Shown piece after piece: positions 16,674 to 25,810 of a DNA stretch of 64,000 nucleotides (positions within the stretch are counted from its first letter, which is position 1; every line of letters starts with the position of its first letter). The translations under genes were made by a program, and so were the position numbers. The stretch covers positions 1,240,001-1,304,000 of the forward strand of contig CP048685.1 of NCBI GenBank assembly GCA_015698285.1. Reading direction: 5' to 3'. The notes beneath the pieces were generated by a model. That model searched no databases. It was given only the letters and a program-made list of their open reading frames with translations, and had not been told where the DNA came from. The stretch is from Candidatus Nitronauta litoralis. Lineage in GTDB: Bacteria; Nitrospinota; Nitrospinia; Nitrospinales; Nitrospinaceae.

Positions 16674-17513
16674 CTACTTTCTGAAGATCGAGAAAATTTC
16701 TTCGGTCTGCTCGACTATTTTTGGTTTGAGGTCTTCAATAAATTCGCGGTCCATTCTCAATACTTTTAAAGCCGGTTCGTATAAAGGTGGTGGCACAGGC
16801 TCGCCATTGCTTCCAAGTTCCAGCTCATGCGCAATGATATCCGCTACATGAATGGCTGCCGCAATATCAGGATGCTCTGTAGCAAGAGCGGGTTGATGGT
16901 GATACGCAACTCCTTCAACCAAAGCGGAAGGGAGTTTCCAGCCCTTCAGCAACACGCTGGCCATCGCAGTATGATCGAACTCCAACAGCTTTGCTTCCTC
17001 ATCGCAGAGGGGTCCGCCGGTTTCCTGGACATTTTCAAAAATCTTTGCTGCAAGTTCCGGTTCTGCCTTACACACCACCAGAGTTCCAATATCGTGCAAC
17101 ATTCCGGCGAGATAGTAGCGCTCGGCAGCCGTTTTATCGACCTGGGCCGCAATATTTCGCGCCGCCACTCCCGTTGCCAGGCTGTGCTGCCAGAAACTTT
17201 CGATATCCATCAGCTTCTTGGGAATACCCTGAAACTGGTTGATGACAACAATTGAAAATACAAGATCACTCAACTGCTCCATTCCGACAATACTGAGTGC
17301 ATGGGTGATCGTGTCGACACTGTTGCTCAGTCCGTAGTAGGCACTGTTGGCAAGTTTGAGCAGTTGCGAGCCCAGGTTGGGATCGGCATTGATCACCCGG
17401 CTGAAATCCTCGAAAGAAGAGTCCGGATCTTCTATGATCTTTTGAATTTCCTGATATATAACGGGTGGAGAACAGGCCCAGTTACCTACCATGTCATACA
17501 CGCTGATTGCCAT
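16674..17513 (-). CDS. HDOD domain signalling protein
   Basis: 279 residues consisting mainly of one HDOD domain. Typical pieces are the FSRVINADPNLGSQLLKLANSAYYG segment, ITHALSIVGMEQLSDLV and the GMLHDIG motif, which keeps the His-Asp pair of HD proteins. HDOD proteins are usually regulators that sense or relay two-component signals and lack proven phosphodiesterase activity. It probably shares a transcript with the GT2 gene. No receiver or GGDEF domain is attached. Confidence 0.85.
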   Translation of the reverse strand: MAISVYDMVGNWACSPPVIYQEIQKIIEDPDSSFEDFSRVINADPNLGSQLLKLANSAYYGLSNSVDTITHALSIVGMEQLSDLVFSIVVINQFQGIPKKLMDIESFWQHSLATGVAARNIAAQVDKTAAERYYLAGMLHDIGTLVVCKAEPELAAKIFENVQETGGPLCDEEAKLLEFDHTAMASVLLKGWKLPSALVEGVAYHHQPALATEHPDIAAAIHVADIIAHELELGSNGEPVPPPLYEPALKVLRMDREFIEDLKPKIVEQTEEIFSIFRK

Positions 17514-17550
17514 GATTCCTTACCTCTGATATGCGGGATCGTACCGGCGA

Positions 17551-18684
17551 TCAAAAACGAAATGAGGCACTGATTGCCCCAAACTCATCGCTCTCATTCT
17601 GTCCTGCAAACTCATCTGTCCTGAAAATATTTGTAAATGCCAACCGGAATTCACGAAAAGTGACGACCAGCCCGACTTGCAGATCTCCTACAAAAGTGTT
17701 CTTACCAACGCTATGGCTGCTTTCGAAAGTGTTGCCGTCGAGAAAAACATTGCGGCCTACCACACGCCCTTCCACGCCGGCGAAGACATACCAACCAAAA
17801 GCACCTTTAGGCCGATCAAAAAAATCCGAGCCCTGCACACCAGGTCGAATCCGCGGAGCACCGTAATCAGCCTCCAAATGCATGCCGATACGGGCTGTTG
17901 CTCCAACTGCCCCATAGGTGAAAACATTACCAAGGGCCACACCGGCGTGCGGCATAAAATCCAACTGCAAACCTGCCGCCTGTGGATCCGATTTATAAAA
18001 TCTCCACTTGCGTTCGTATGTCAGAAGAAAACCCGGTTCGTTCTCCAATTGATTTCCCCAACCCTCCGGGTCGGTCGTGTTGATAACATCGTGCCAGCCT
18101 TCCTGGATATATTCCGCCAGTGAGGCCGGACCGACAACTCCGATATCCGCTTCAAATGTATCGAACGCATCACCCCCAAAAACACCAGGTCGTTCCGCGA
18201 GAAAGCCAAACCCGATATACAACCAACCCGCGTAGGGACGGTCATTCAAAATAAGGCTTGGTATCCTGATATTCTCGGGCGTGAAAATACTTTGCCCAAG
18301 TACAAAGCTGAACCGGCTTTTTTCCAGCTCAAGAACTTTCGGTACCAGGTCCTGCACCACACCCCTTGCCTTTTCCCACAGCCCGGGATCCTCCTCTTTA
18401 CACAGACCGGAAACATTCGGAGTAGCGTATGAAAACCGGGTTCCATGTGTAAAGTGCTTGTCTGTACCGTTTCCCCAAAGATCATTTTCAGCGATGATAT
18501 TGAAGACACCCTTGTCATCACTGCAGGATATTAACGTTGAATCCTCCGCCCGTGAATGAGAGGTTAAAATCAGTATAAGGGCAAGTGAAAAAAACAGGAG
18601 AGAAAGTATAAAAATATTTCGGAAAAACCAATTCCCGACTTCCTCTACACCCCTGCTGGGTTTAAATACTGGAACGGGAATCAC
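17551..18684 (-). CDS. LpxR-like outer-membrane lipid A deacylase family protein (DUF2219)
   Basis: 377 residues from GTG 18684. A signal sequence (hydrophobic core about 22-42) ends near SRAEDS. The mature start contains AENDLWGNGTDKHFTHG, matching the conserved N-D and T-D-x-x-x-T-x-G active-site segment of LpxR, and NDRPYAGWLYIGFG is a second family hallmark. The last residue is Phe, as expected for an outer-membrane beta-barrel. LpxR removes the 3'-acyloxyacyl chain from lipid A; activity here is inferred. GTG overlaps the stop of the preceding gene (GTGA), implying coupling; TTG at 18690 is an alternative start. Confidence 0.82.
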   Translation of the reverse strand: MIPVPVFKPSRGVEEVGNWFFRNIFILSLLFFSLALILILTSHSRAEDSTLISCSDDKGVFNIIAENDLWGNGTDKHFTHGTRFSYATPNVSGLCKEEDPGLWEKARGVVQDLVPKVLELEKSRFSFVLGQSIFTPENIRIPSLILNDRPYAGWLYIGFGFLAERPGVFGGDAFDTFEADIGVVGPASLAEYIQEGWHDVINTTDPEGWGNQLENEPGFLLTYERKWRFYKSDPQAAGLQLDFMPHAGVALGNVFTYGAVGATARIGMHLEADYGAPRIRPGVQGSDFFDRPKGAFGWYVFAGVEGRVVGRNVFLDGNTFESSHSVGKNTFVGDLQVGLVVTFREFRLAFTNIFRTDEFAGQNESDEFGAISASFRF

Positions 18685-19046
18685 GCACAATTCCCATTAA
18701 ACGTGTTGATCAACATGCTGCATTCATCTCCGGACAACTGCCCGGTCAGTTCATAAGTGTAATGCATCTCTTCCATCTTTGCGTGGAGTGCATCGCTCAA
18801 ACGGCGTTTGAAAATCTGATCAAACATCATTTCCACCGTTACGATTTTGGGAGGTGCAGGCCGATTCCTGAAAACCGGCGGAAGGACGCTCTTCGGGGCT
18901 GATAGCTGAAACAATTCCGCCCATTGTAACCCTTCTTTTTCGCGGATATCATTTGCTTTTCGAAGTGCATTTAAAGCTTCACCATCATTTTCAGATCGGG
19001 TCAACTCCAGGAGTTTCAGGATCCGGTCTTTAGTCGATTCTTCCAC
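18681..19046 (-). CDS. small cytoplasmic protein, DUF2786-like N-terminus
   Basis: 121 residues from GTG 19046. The first 45 residues (KDRILKLLELTRSENDGEAL NALRKA then DIREKEGL) resemble the helical DUF2786 domain found in small bacterial proteins of unknown role. The rest is helical without recognised motif. The gene ends inside the start of the LpxR-like gene, so the two are translated together. Function unknown. Confidence 0.6.
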   Translation of the reverse strand: MEESTKDRILKLLELTRSENDGEALNALRKANDIREKEGLQWAELFQLSAPKSVLPPVFRNRPAPPKIVTVEMMFDQIFKRRLSDALHAKMEEMHYTYELTGQLSGDECSMLINTFNGNCA

Positions 19047-19075
19047 GGGAGCCCCTCAAAAAGTGTCCAAAGATT

Positions 19076-19198
19076 ATGTCATATGCTCCATTCAAAACGA
19101 AAATATTTTGTGAAATTGACGAAACCATCTTCAAGGCAATACACGAAAAAAAATACCAGGATAGCTATGCTGATTATTTTTTTGCTGAACTCATCTAA
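19076..19198 (+). CDS. possible 40-residue ORF in a 155-base gap
   Basis: ATG at 19076 to TAA at 19198 encodes a small acidic/aromatic peptide ending in YADYFFAELI. It fills the gap between two minus-strand genes. No ribosome-binding site is visible, so it may be chance. It overlaps the probable promoter of the gene starting at 19046. Confidence 0.15.
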   Translation: MSYAPFKTKIFCEIDETIFKAIHEKKYQDSYADYFFAELI

Positions 19199-19201
19199 GA
19201 T

Positions 19202-19729
19202 TTATTTTAACAGTTTCGGGTTAGGCACCCGCATACCGAAACCCTCTACCATCTGCTCTTGAACTGTCATATTTTGATAAAGGGCATGAAACTCTTGAGT
19301 GCCAAGTGACGGATCCAGCAATCGATTCAGTTGCTGCCGGGTTATGGGGCGTTGGCTGTTTTCTGAAAACAGCGATGTGGCAAGCCCCATCCAGTGTGGA
19401 GCTACAAATCCCTGATTCACCAGATGACTGATTGACCCGTAGTAATGAAGCGTAGTTTCGAGCGCATGCCGGGCAATATAAGCCGGAACACAGCGCCCAA
19501 TGGCGACTACTCGGGATGGGTTGTTTCCAGGGTAGGTAAAAATCGAAACATAGGTGCTACCCATGCGCCCGTATTCACGACGCATTTCGCGAAACTGCGG
19601 TAATTTCTTTTTTGCCATCCAGGCTTCAATTTTCACAGGACGTTCCTCCAGTGGCCGGCAGGAGACTTCAGCCTGGGCAGGGAACGCGAATATCAAAAGA
19701 AGAAAGGTCAATGTCAGCATCTTTTTCAT
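19202..19729 (-). CDS. secreted protein, tandem paralogue B
   Basis: 175 residues with a signal peptide (cleavage near AQAEV). Clearly homologous to the protein encoded just upstream. Shared blocks are VxAIGRCVPAxxARxxxExxLxYxG, LVNQxFxxxHWMGxxT and QEFHxLYxxxxVQ. Two cysteines (C24 and the one in GRCVP) are also conserved in the paralogue, so a periplasmic disulfide is likely. No known family recognised. It lies 5 bases after the paralogue, so both are co-expressed. Confidence 0.75.
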   Translation of the reverse strand: MKKMLTLTFLLLIFAFPAQAEVSCRPLEERPVKIEAWMAKKKLPQFREMRREYGRMGSTYVSIFTYPGNNPSRVVAIGRCVPAYIARHALETTLHYYGSISHLVNQGFVAPHWMGLATSLFSENSQRPITRQQLNRLLDPSLGTQEFHALYQNMTVQEQMVEGFGMRVPNPKLLK

Positions 19730-19734
19730 ATTGC

Positions 19735-20286
19735 CTACTCTACTTTTTTAACGTTTTTTGGTGTGCTGCCAAAGTAGGGAACGGTTTCATCCTGAACCGA
19801 AAGCTTGCGGTACAGAACATGAAACTCCTGGTCTGTAAGATCCGGACTCATTAACTCCTTTACCTGATCTGCAGTCACAATCTGCTGAGACGGTTCGTCG
19901 AACTGGGTGGTACCTATTCCCATCCAGTGCGCAGGTAAAAACGCCTGATTTACGAGACTTTCGACTCCGCCTGTGTATTTCAATGCTTTTTCCATGACCT
20001 GCCGGGCAACAAATGCAGGCACACAACGACCCACTGCAATCACTTTCGCAGTATTTCCGATTGGAAATACCTTAAGGGAAGTCCGGGTCTTGGGCACTTC
20101 TTTAAACTCCTTGACGATTGCTCTGTGTTCTTTGCGGTACTCGCGATTGATCCAACCTTCAATTTTTATTTTTTTATCTTCTTTGGATTCGCAGGCTTTA
20201 GGGGCTTCAGCTAAGGCAGGAGTGAAACAAAACCCGCTCATTAGTGTGACCAACCCAGTTGCTAAAATTCGTGAACTCATTTTCAT
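19735..20286 (-). CDS. secreted protein, tandem paralogue A
   Basis: 183 residues with a signal peptide ending near ALAEAPK. About one third of residues match the downstream paralogue over the whole mature length, with the same two cysteines and the same IGxGW/HWMG blocks. The mature start is rich in lysine and charged residues. The pair arose by duplication and should be periplasmic. Function unknown. It is the first gene of a two-gene unit. Confidence 0.75.
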   Translation of the reverse strand: MKMSSRILATGLVTLMSGFCFTPALAEAPKACESKEDKKIKIEGWINREYRKEHRAIVKEFKEVPKTRTSLKVFPIGNTAKVIAVGRCVPAFVARQVMEKALKYTGGVESLVNQAFLPAHWMGIGTTQFDEPSQQIVTADQVKELMSPDLTDQEFHVLYRKLSVQDETVPYFGSTPKNVKKVE

Positions 20287-20484
20287 TTAAACCTTCACTT
20301 TCTTTTCATTTTTTAAGGACTGCAAAAAATTTTATCCAGAGTTGACTGTCCAAAAAATAGTCAACCGGGCCAGAAATTTCTGAAAATCTAATCGGGATTA
20401 GTGGCCTATGCTACAATAAAAAAACTGTTTGACCCGAAAAATGGGGAACTTAAAGACCCCCTTTAATGGACCAGAAAGCACCGT

Positions 20485-20712
20485 TTAGCCTTCTTTGGTC
20501 TTATATTCATCAGCACATTTCTGGCTGCAGAAAAAATGTTCCTCATCCCCAATTTTCTGATAAACCGCTTCAGGCTTGGGAACATAGGTTCCGCAATTAG
20601 GATCCTGAACCATCTCAGTGGATGGGGCTGCAAATGGGTCGGAACGTAAAAACGAGCGGAACAACAGCACGATTACAGCCAACACGGCAGCGATGATAAC
20701 CAGTCTTGCCAT
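20485..20712 (-). CDS. membrane-anchored YHS/TRASH-like metal-binding small protein
   Basis: 75 residues: one N-terminal membrane helix (about 3-20), then a cysteine domain with MVQDPNCGTYVPKPEAV and HFFCSQKCADEY. This pattern (C...FCSxxC) matches small PP0621/TRASH-type proteins thought to bind a metal ion. It is divergent from the rpoH-like gene; the intergenic 67 bases must hold both promoters. Confidence 0.65.
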   Translation of the reverse strand: MARLVIIAAVLAVIVLLFRSFLRSDPFAAPSTEMVQDPNCGTYVPKPEAVYQKIGDEEHFFCSQKCADEYKTKEG

Positions 20713-20779
20713 AGTTCCATTGTACTTTTAAACAGAAACTCGATCAACGCCGGGAATCGTCCCGTTTACGATTTATTTA

Positions 20780-21823
20780 ATGGACTCCATCGACGACAAA
20801 ACTAAATCAGAAGATCTGGAAGAGGGGGATATTGAAGAAAACCCTCTTGACCCGGAAGTCCTCGACCTGAATGATGAGCTTGGAAATGAGGATCCGGAGG
20901 ATACCGGCGAAAAGCCGGATGACGGGGCTTCCGGACGTAACCTGCCCATACCCCGCCCTTCTGGGTCACTGGCCCGGCTCGATCCGCTTGCGGCTTATTT
21001 AAATGAAATCCGATCCTATAAAGACCTCACCGAGGAAGAAGAGCATGAACTGGCGGTTAAGTTCAAGGAAACAGGCGATGTCAAAGCCGCCTACCGACTT
21101 GCAACCCATAACCTGACGCTGGTGGTGAAGATCGCCATGACCTACCGCCGGGAATGGGAAAACATGATGGATCTGATTCAGGAGGGCAACGTCGGCCTGA
21201 TGAAAGCAGTCCAGCACTTTGATCCCTTTCGTGGGGTCCGCCTTCCAGCCTATGCGAGCTGGTGGATCAAAGCCTATATCCTCAAATTCATCCTGGATAA
21301 CTGGCGTTTGGTTAAAGTGGGCACCACCAACACGCGGCGTAAACTTCTTTACAATCTGAAAAAAGAAAAAGCCCGCCTTGAGGAAATGGGGATCGATCCC
21401 ACTTCTAAAAACCTGGCAGAACATTTTGGGGTGGATGAAAAGGAAATCATCGATGTGGAGGCGAGTATCGGAGCGGCGGATGTTGCCATGGACACCCCGA
21501 CCCACCCGGACAGCGCACTCACCCCGGCCCAAACCATTTCCGATGGAAAAACAGGGCACGCGGATGAAGTGGTGGAGGAAAACTTCTTCCACGTACTCAG
21601 GGAAAAAATTGAAGGCTTTATGGAAAACCTCAAGCCTGTGGAGCGCGACTTGATCGCCACCCGGATTCTTTCAGAAAACCCACGCTCCCTGAAAGAAATC
21701 GGGGAAGACTACGGGGTCACGAGAGAGGCGGTTCGGCAGTCTGAACAACGGCTGCTCAAAAAAATGAAACTGTACCTGGCAGAGCATTTACCTGAGGCGG
21801 AGGATTATTTTAATAATTCATAA
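20780..21823 (+). CDS. rpoH: RpoH-like (sigma-32) RNA polymerase sigma factor
   Basis: 347 residues. After an acidic 60-residue N-terminal extension come region 1.2 ([22 protein letters not shown]), region 2 ([31 protein letters not shown] and [22 protein letters not shown]), an RpoH-box-like stretch ([16 protein letters not shown]) and region 4 ([27 protein letters not shown]). The [23 protein letters not shown] pattern is closest to heat-shock sigma-32. It would direct polymerase to stress promoters, which cannot be identified here. The long acidic extension is unusual. Confidence 0.85.
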   Translation: MDSIDDKTKSEDLEEGDIEENPLDPEVLDLNDELGNEDPEDTGEKPDDGASGRNLPIPRPSGSLARLDPLAAYLNEIRSYKDLTEEEEHELAVKFKETGDVKAAYRLATHNLTLVVKIAMTYRREWENMMDLIQEGNVGLMKAVQHFDPFRGVRLPAYASWWIKAYILKFILDNWRLVKVGTTNTRRKLLYNLKKEKARLEEMGIDPTSKNLAEHFGVDEKEIIDVEASIGAADVAMDTPTHPDSALTPAQTISDGKTGHADEVVEENFFHVLREKIEGFMENLKPVERDLIATRILSENPRSLKEIGEDYGVTREAVRQSEQRLLKKMKLYLAEHLPEAEDYFNNS

Positions 21824-21999
21824 GCCTTCGTTGGACTATGGAGAACCTTGCCTGGTATTCCGGGCGATTACATCATCAACATCCAGCAGAACGTTCAAAA
21901 AATATTTTGCGATGTGCTTTTTCAATGTTAAAAACTTCAAAACAACCAACAAGCGGCCTCACTGTAAGTGAGTTCATTTTTCATAAGAGAGGAAACACC

Positions 22000-23391
22000 A
22001 TGGAACATCGGATTGAGACAGACAGCATGGGAGAAATCAAAGTTCCTGCCGATCGATATTATGGCGCGCAGACCGCACGGTCGCTCATCCATTTCAATAT
22101 CGGCTGGGAAACCATGCCGCGCGAAATCATCCGGGCCATGGGAATTCTAAAGAAAGCCGCCGCGCTGACCAATGCCGAACTCAGTTTACTTCCCCAGAAC
22201 AAATGCGACCTCATCGTGCAAGCGGCAGATGAAGTCATTTCCGGGAAACTGGACAATCATTTTCCTCTCAAAGTCTGGCAAACCGGCTCCGGCACGCAAA
22301 GTAACATGAACACCAACGAAGTCATCGCCAACCGGGGAATCGAAATCGCCGGTGGAAAAATGGGCAGTAAAGATCCGGTGCACCCTAATGACGATGTCAA
22401 TCGCGGCCAGTCTTCCAACGATACTTTCCCGACAGCCATGCACATCGCCGCAGTTGAACGGATCAATGAAAAACTGATTCCTTCCATTAGAAAACTCCGC
22501 GATGCTCTGGAAGAAAAAGTAAAAGAGTTTGAGGGCATCATAAAAATCGGGCGAACCCATTTAATGGACGCCACTCCGTTAACACTCAGCCAGGAGTTTT
22601 CGGGTTACGTCACGCAAATGGACAATGCCTTGCAACGCATTGATGCCTGCATGCCGCGCTTATACCAGATTGCATTGGGCGGTACCGCGGTGGGTACCGG
22701 CATCAACACCCACAAGGATTTCCCAGTGAAAGTGGCAGCTCAGATTGCCCGGCTGACTGACCAGCCATTCATTACGGCACCCAACAAGTTTGAAGCCCTG
22801 GCCGCCCACGATGCCATTGTGGAAGCTTCCGGTGTCCTCAAGACGATCGCCTGCTCCTTGATGAAAATCGCCAACGACATTCGCTGGCTGGGCTCCGGGC
22901 CCCGCTGCGGCATAGGCGAACTGGTGTTGCCGGCAAACGAACCCGGCTCTTCGATCATGCCAGGTAAAGTCAACCCGACACAATCCGAGGCACTCACCAT
23001 GGTGGCAGCCCAGGTGATCGGGAATGATGTTGCAGTTAATGTGGGAGGATCATCCGGAAATTTTGAGTTGAATGTTTTCAAGCCGGTGATGATTTACAAT
23101 CTTCTCCAATCAATCCGTCTTATCTCAGATGCCTGCGAGTCTTTTACCGACCATTGCGTCGTGGGAATCCAACCAAACAAACAGCGTATTGAGGAACTCT
23201 TGAATCAATCGCTGATGCTTGTAACAGCACTCAATCCTCACATCGGTTACGACAACGCAGCGAAAGTGGCCAAGAAAGCCTATGAGGATAATACGACCCT
23301 TAAACACGCCGCGGTTGATCTGGGTTTCCTCACAGAATCGGAATTTGATGAAAAAGTTCAGCCCAAAAATATGACCGGTCCAAAAAATTAG
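22000..23391 (+). CDS. fumC: fumarate hydratase, class II
   Basis: 463 residues, the standard length, counted from ATG 22000, which has AGAGGA just upstream; the frame is open further upstream but that stretch is not conserved-looking. Signatures are [12 protein letters not shown], the [17 protein letters not shown] active-site block, [36 protein letters not shown] and the [11 protein letters not shown] superfamily signature. It interconverts fumarate and malate in the TCA cycle, matching mdh at 60 kb. As a class II enzyme it needs no iron-sulfur cluster. Confidence 0.96.
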   Translation: MEHRIETDSMGEIKVPADRYYGAQTARSLIHFNIGWETMPREIIRAMGILKKAAALTNAELSLLPQNKCDLIVQAADEVISGKLDNHFPLKVWQTGSGTQSNMNTNEVIANRGIEIAGGKMGSKDPVHPNDDVNRGQSSNDTFPTAMHIAAVERINEKLIPSIRKLRDALEEKVKEFEGIIKIGRTHLMDATPLTLSQEFSGYVTQMDNALQRIDACMPRLYQIALGGTAVGTGINTHKDFPVKVAAQIARLTDQPFITAPNKFEALAAHDAIVEASGVLKTIACSLMKIANDIRWLGSGPRCGIGELVLPANEPGSSIMPGKVNPTQSEALTMVAAQVIGNDVAVNVGGSSGNFELNVFKPVMIYNLLQSIRLISDACESFTDHCVVGIQPNKQRIEELLNQSLMLVTALNPHIGYDNAAKVAKKAYEDNTTLKHAAVDLGFLTESEFDEKVQPKNMTGPKN

Positions 23392-23944
23392 CGTAAAATC
23401 CCTATCAAAATTTCGAAAAAAATTTTCAGGTCATAAAAAATACGGGTCATGGTGCCAAATGAAAAATAATTTTGCACGAGTTCGTGTAGTAGGGATACTC
23501 ACCCGTTTTCCCCTGGCTTGCGAATATCAGATATAAAATTTCTTTTTTTACCTGTACCCAAACCCAAAATACAAGCCATGTCTGTTACTATTCAAAAATA
23601 CTGAAAACAGCTAATGTAAACACAGTTTCCCCGCCTCACCCAGTTCAAAATACAGCAAGGGGATAGAGTCATTTATTAGATAAATGAAATTAATTAAATA
23701 ATTATTCGGAATTTCAAAAAATTTTTATCGTGGTTCAATTGTATTTTTCAACTGTTCTTTCGAGTTTGGTGGTAATTATTTATGCTTTTACTAAGAATTG
23801 ATTGGATTTTTTATCTCCTAACCCTTTAAAATAACTACCTAAAATAAAATTCTCCCTACATTCACTTCCGGGTGATCCGAAACATTGTTTTTAATTTGGC
23901 CTTCGGATTTATCTGGGTCGTGTGTGGATATTTCCAAGGTAACT
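23392..23944. other. 553-base AT-rich intergenic region, no gene seen
   Basis: Low-GC sequence between fumC and the response-regulator gene. No ORF with coding character, no clear hairpin-plus-U-tract terminator and no convincing sigma-54 site were found. It must contain the fumC 3' end and the promoter of the signalling pair. Confidence 0.5.
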
Positions 23945-24400
23945 ATGATTCCTGAAGCGCTCCAAAAAGATGTTCCCATAATCATCGCGGAAGATGATGA
24001 AGACGATTATATGCTGACCTTGGAAGCACTCAACGAGGCCGGGATCAATTCCAAAGTCACCTGGGTGAAAGATGGTGAAGAGCTGATGGAATATCTCTCC
24101 AATTGTGATATGGAAAAGCGTTCGCTGACCGGCTCACAAAAACCAGGGTTGATTCTCCTCGACCTCAACATGCCCAGGAAAGATGGTCGGGAAGCACTTC
24201 AGGAAATAAAAAGTAACGCCGGGTATAGAAAAATCCCGGTGGTCGTCCTTTCTACATCAAAATCCGAAACTGACATTGACCATTCCTACGAGTTGGGGGT
24301 CAATTCTTTTATTCAGAAACCCGTAAGGTTCAACGAATTTGTCGAAATGGTCAGTGTGCTTTCAAAGTACTGGTTTTCAACAGTGCAACTTCCGGAATGA
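23945..24400 (+). CDS. single-domain response regulator (Rcp1-like)
   Basis: 151 residues from ATG 23945 (AAGG 6-9 bases before it). A single receiver domain: acidic pocket AEDDEDDYM, phospho-acceptor Asp in LILLDLNMPRKDGRE, and the Thr/Ser and Lys positions in VVLSTSKSE and FIQKPVRF. The extended EDDEDD start and the length are typical of Rcp1-type regulators that pair with phytochrome-like kinases. It has no output domain, so it relays phosphate or binds a partner. The stop overlaps the start of the next gene (ATGA), so the two proteins are made together. Confidence 0.9.
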   Translation: MIPEALQKDVPIIIAEDDEDDYMLTLEALNEAGINSKVTWVKDGEELMEYLSNCDMEKRSLTGSQKPGLILLDLNMPRKDGREALQEIKSNAGYRKIPVVVLSTSKSETDIDHSYELGVNSFIQKPVRFNEFVEMVSVLSKYWFSTVQLPE

Positions 24401-25704
24401 TTTTATTTATCGAACAACCTCTCCAAATTCTCCTTGTAGAAGACGACGAAGACGATGCATTCCTGATCAAGGACCTGATGCAGGAAATTGCCATCACTCC
24501 ACAACCCCAGGTTCATTTCGTGACCACGGGCGATGATGCCCTTGAACTTCTAAAATCCCAAACCATAGACCTTTGTATTTTCGATTTTCGCCTGGGAATT
24601 CAAACAGGTATTGATCTGCTGGATCAGGTAAGAGATGCCGGTTGTGAAGCTCCGGTTATTTTTCTGACAGGACAGGGCGATCAGGAAACTGCGGTTCAAG
24701 CAATGAAAAGTGGAGCCACGGATTATATGACCAAAAATAATCTATCCGCTGAGACCCTTTTCCACTCTATCCGCCACGCAACCAACTTAAAAAAAGAAGA
24801 AGATTTAAGAAAACGCGCCGAAGCGGAATTGCGCAAATCTCATGACGACCTGACCCAGGCCAACGAAAAACTGAAAAAATCGCTTGATAAACTACAGAGT
24901 GCACAGGATCAAATTGTCCGCTCGGAAAAACTGGCCAGCGTCGGACGCCTGGCTGCAGGGGTTTGCCATGAAATCCTGAATCCATTGAATATTATTTCCG
25001 GACATGTTCAGGCTCTTTCTTTGGAGCGGGAAAATGACAAGCCCCTCATGGAAGACTTTGAATCTGTAATGGAAGAGATTCAACGGATAGAAAAAATTAT
25101 CGGGGGCCTACTCAAATTTTCACGCAAAGATGAGATGGTGATCAAACCAGCAAATATCAATGAAGAACTTGATTCCGTTCTGTCGCTGACAGAAAAGGAT
25201 ATGTTGATCAATGGAATTAAAGTTGTTCGCGATTACTCAGTCGAATCCCTCAATATCAAATTCGATGCCAACCGGATGCGCCAGGTTTTTCTGAATTTAA
25301 TCAATAACGCCCGGCATGCAATGGAAAAAGGCGGCACACTCACAGTCAGCACCAGCATTACATTGGAAAAAAATGAAGGCGGTAAAAGGATCAAGGTACC
25401 CGTCGATCCCGCATCTCCCAATCTGACGGGGGGAATACCTTACCTGCAAATCCGTTTCGCAGATACAGGAACAGGTATCCGAAAAGAAAACCTCAACAAA
25501 TTGTTTGAACCCTTCTTCACAACCAAACCCGAAGACCAGGGTACCGGTCTGGGCCTCTCCATTTGTTATTCCATAATTGAAAAACATCTTGGCAATCTGG
25601 AAGTCGAAAGTGAATTTGGCCAAGGCTCCACATTCATCATTGAACTGCCAATAAATACCTCTCTGGAATCCACTCCCCTTCAATTAAGCAAAGGCCAGGG
25701 TTAG
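24397..25704 (+). CDS. receiver-histidine kinase hybrid (REC-coiled coil-HisKA-HATPase)
   Basis: 435 residues. An N-terminal receiver (1-125; VEDDEDDAFL, phospho-acceptor in CIFDFRLG) is followed by a coiled coil (about 130-175) and a histidine kinase core: H-box GVCHEILNPLNIISGH, N-box NLINNARHAM, G1 FADTGTGI and G2 GTGLGLSI. It has no membrane segment, so it is cytosolic and likely takes its signal as phosphate through the receiver. Co-translated with the upstream regulator, it probably forms a phosphorelay with it. The kinase core is complete. Confidence 0.92.
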   Translation: MILFIEQPLQILLVEDDEDDAFLIKDLMQEIAITPQPQVHFVTTGDDALELLKSQTIDLCIFDFRLGIQTGIDLLDQVRDAGCEAPVIFLTGQGDQETAVQAMKSGATDYMTKNNLSAETLFHSIRHATNLKKEEDLRKRAEAELRKSHDDLTQANEKLKKSLDKLQSAQDQIVRSEKLASVGRLAAGVCHEILNPLNIISGHVQALSLERENDKPLMEDFESVMEEIQRIEKIIGGLLKFSRKDEMVIKPANINEELDSVLSLTEKDMLINGIKVVRDYSVESLNIKFDANRMRQVFLNLINNARHAMEKGGTLTVSTSITLEKNEGGKRIKVPVDPASPNLTGGIPYLQIRFADTGTGIRKENLNKLFEPFFTTKPEDQGTGLGLSICYSIIEKHLGNLEVESEFGQGSTFIIELPINTSLESTPLQLSKGQG

Positions 25705-25810
25705 TACCAGACACACTCGCAAATAAATTTTCTTTTTCGAACCTCTTCACAAAATAAATTGGATTGTTGCACCTGCTGCTGGATAGTGTGCAGCTTTCGA
25801 CGGTGATGAA

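Noticed and set aside
21838-21999. 54-residue N-terminal extension of fumC
   Set aside because: No family similarity; ATG 22000 with AGAGGA gives the normal class II fumarase length.
25700-25810. Possible intrinsic terminator between the kinase and flgL
   Set aside because: There is T-rich sequence but no stable stem with a T-run on either strand.
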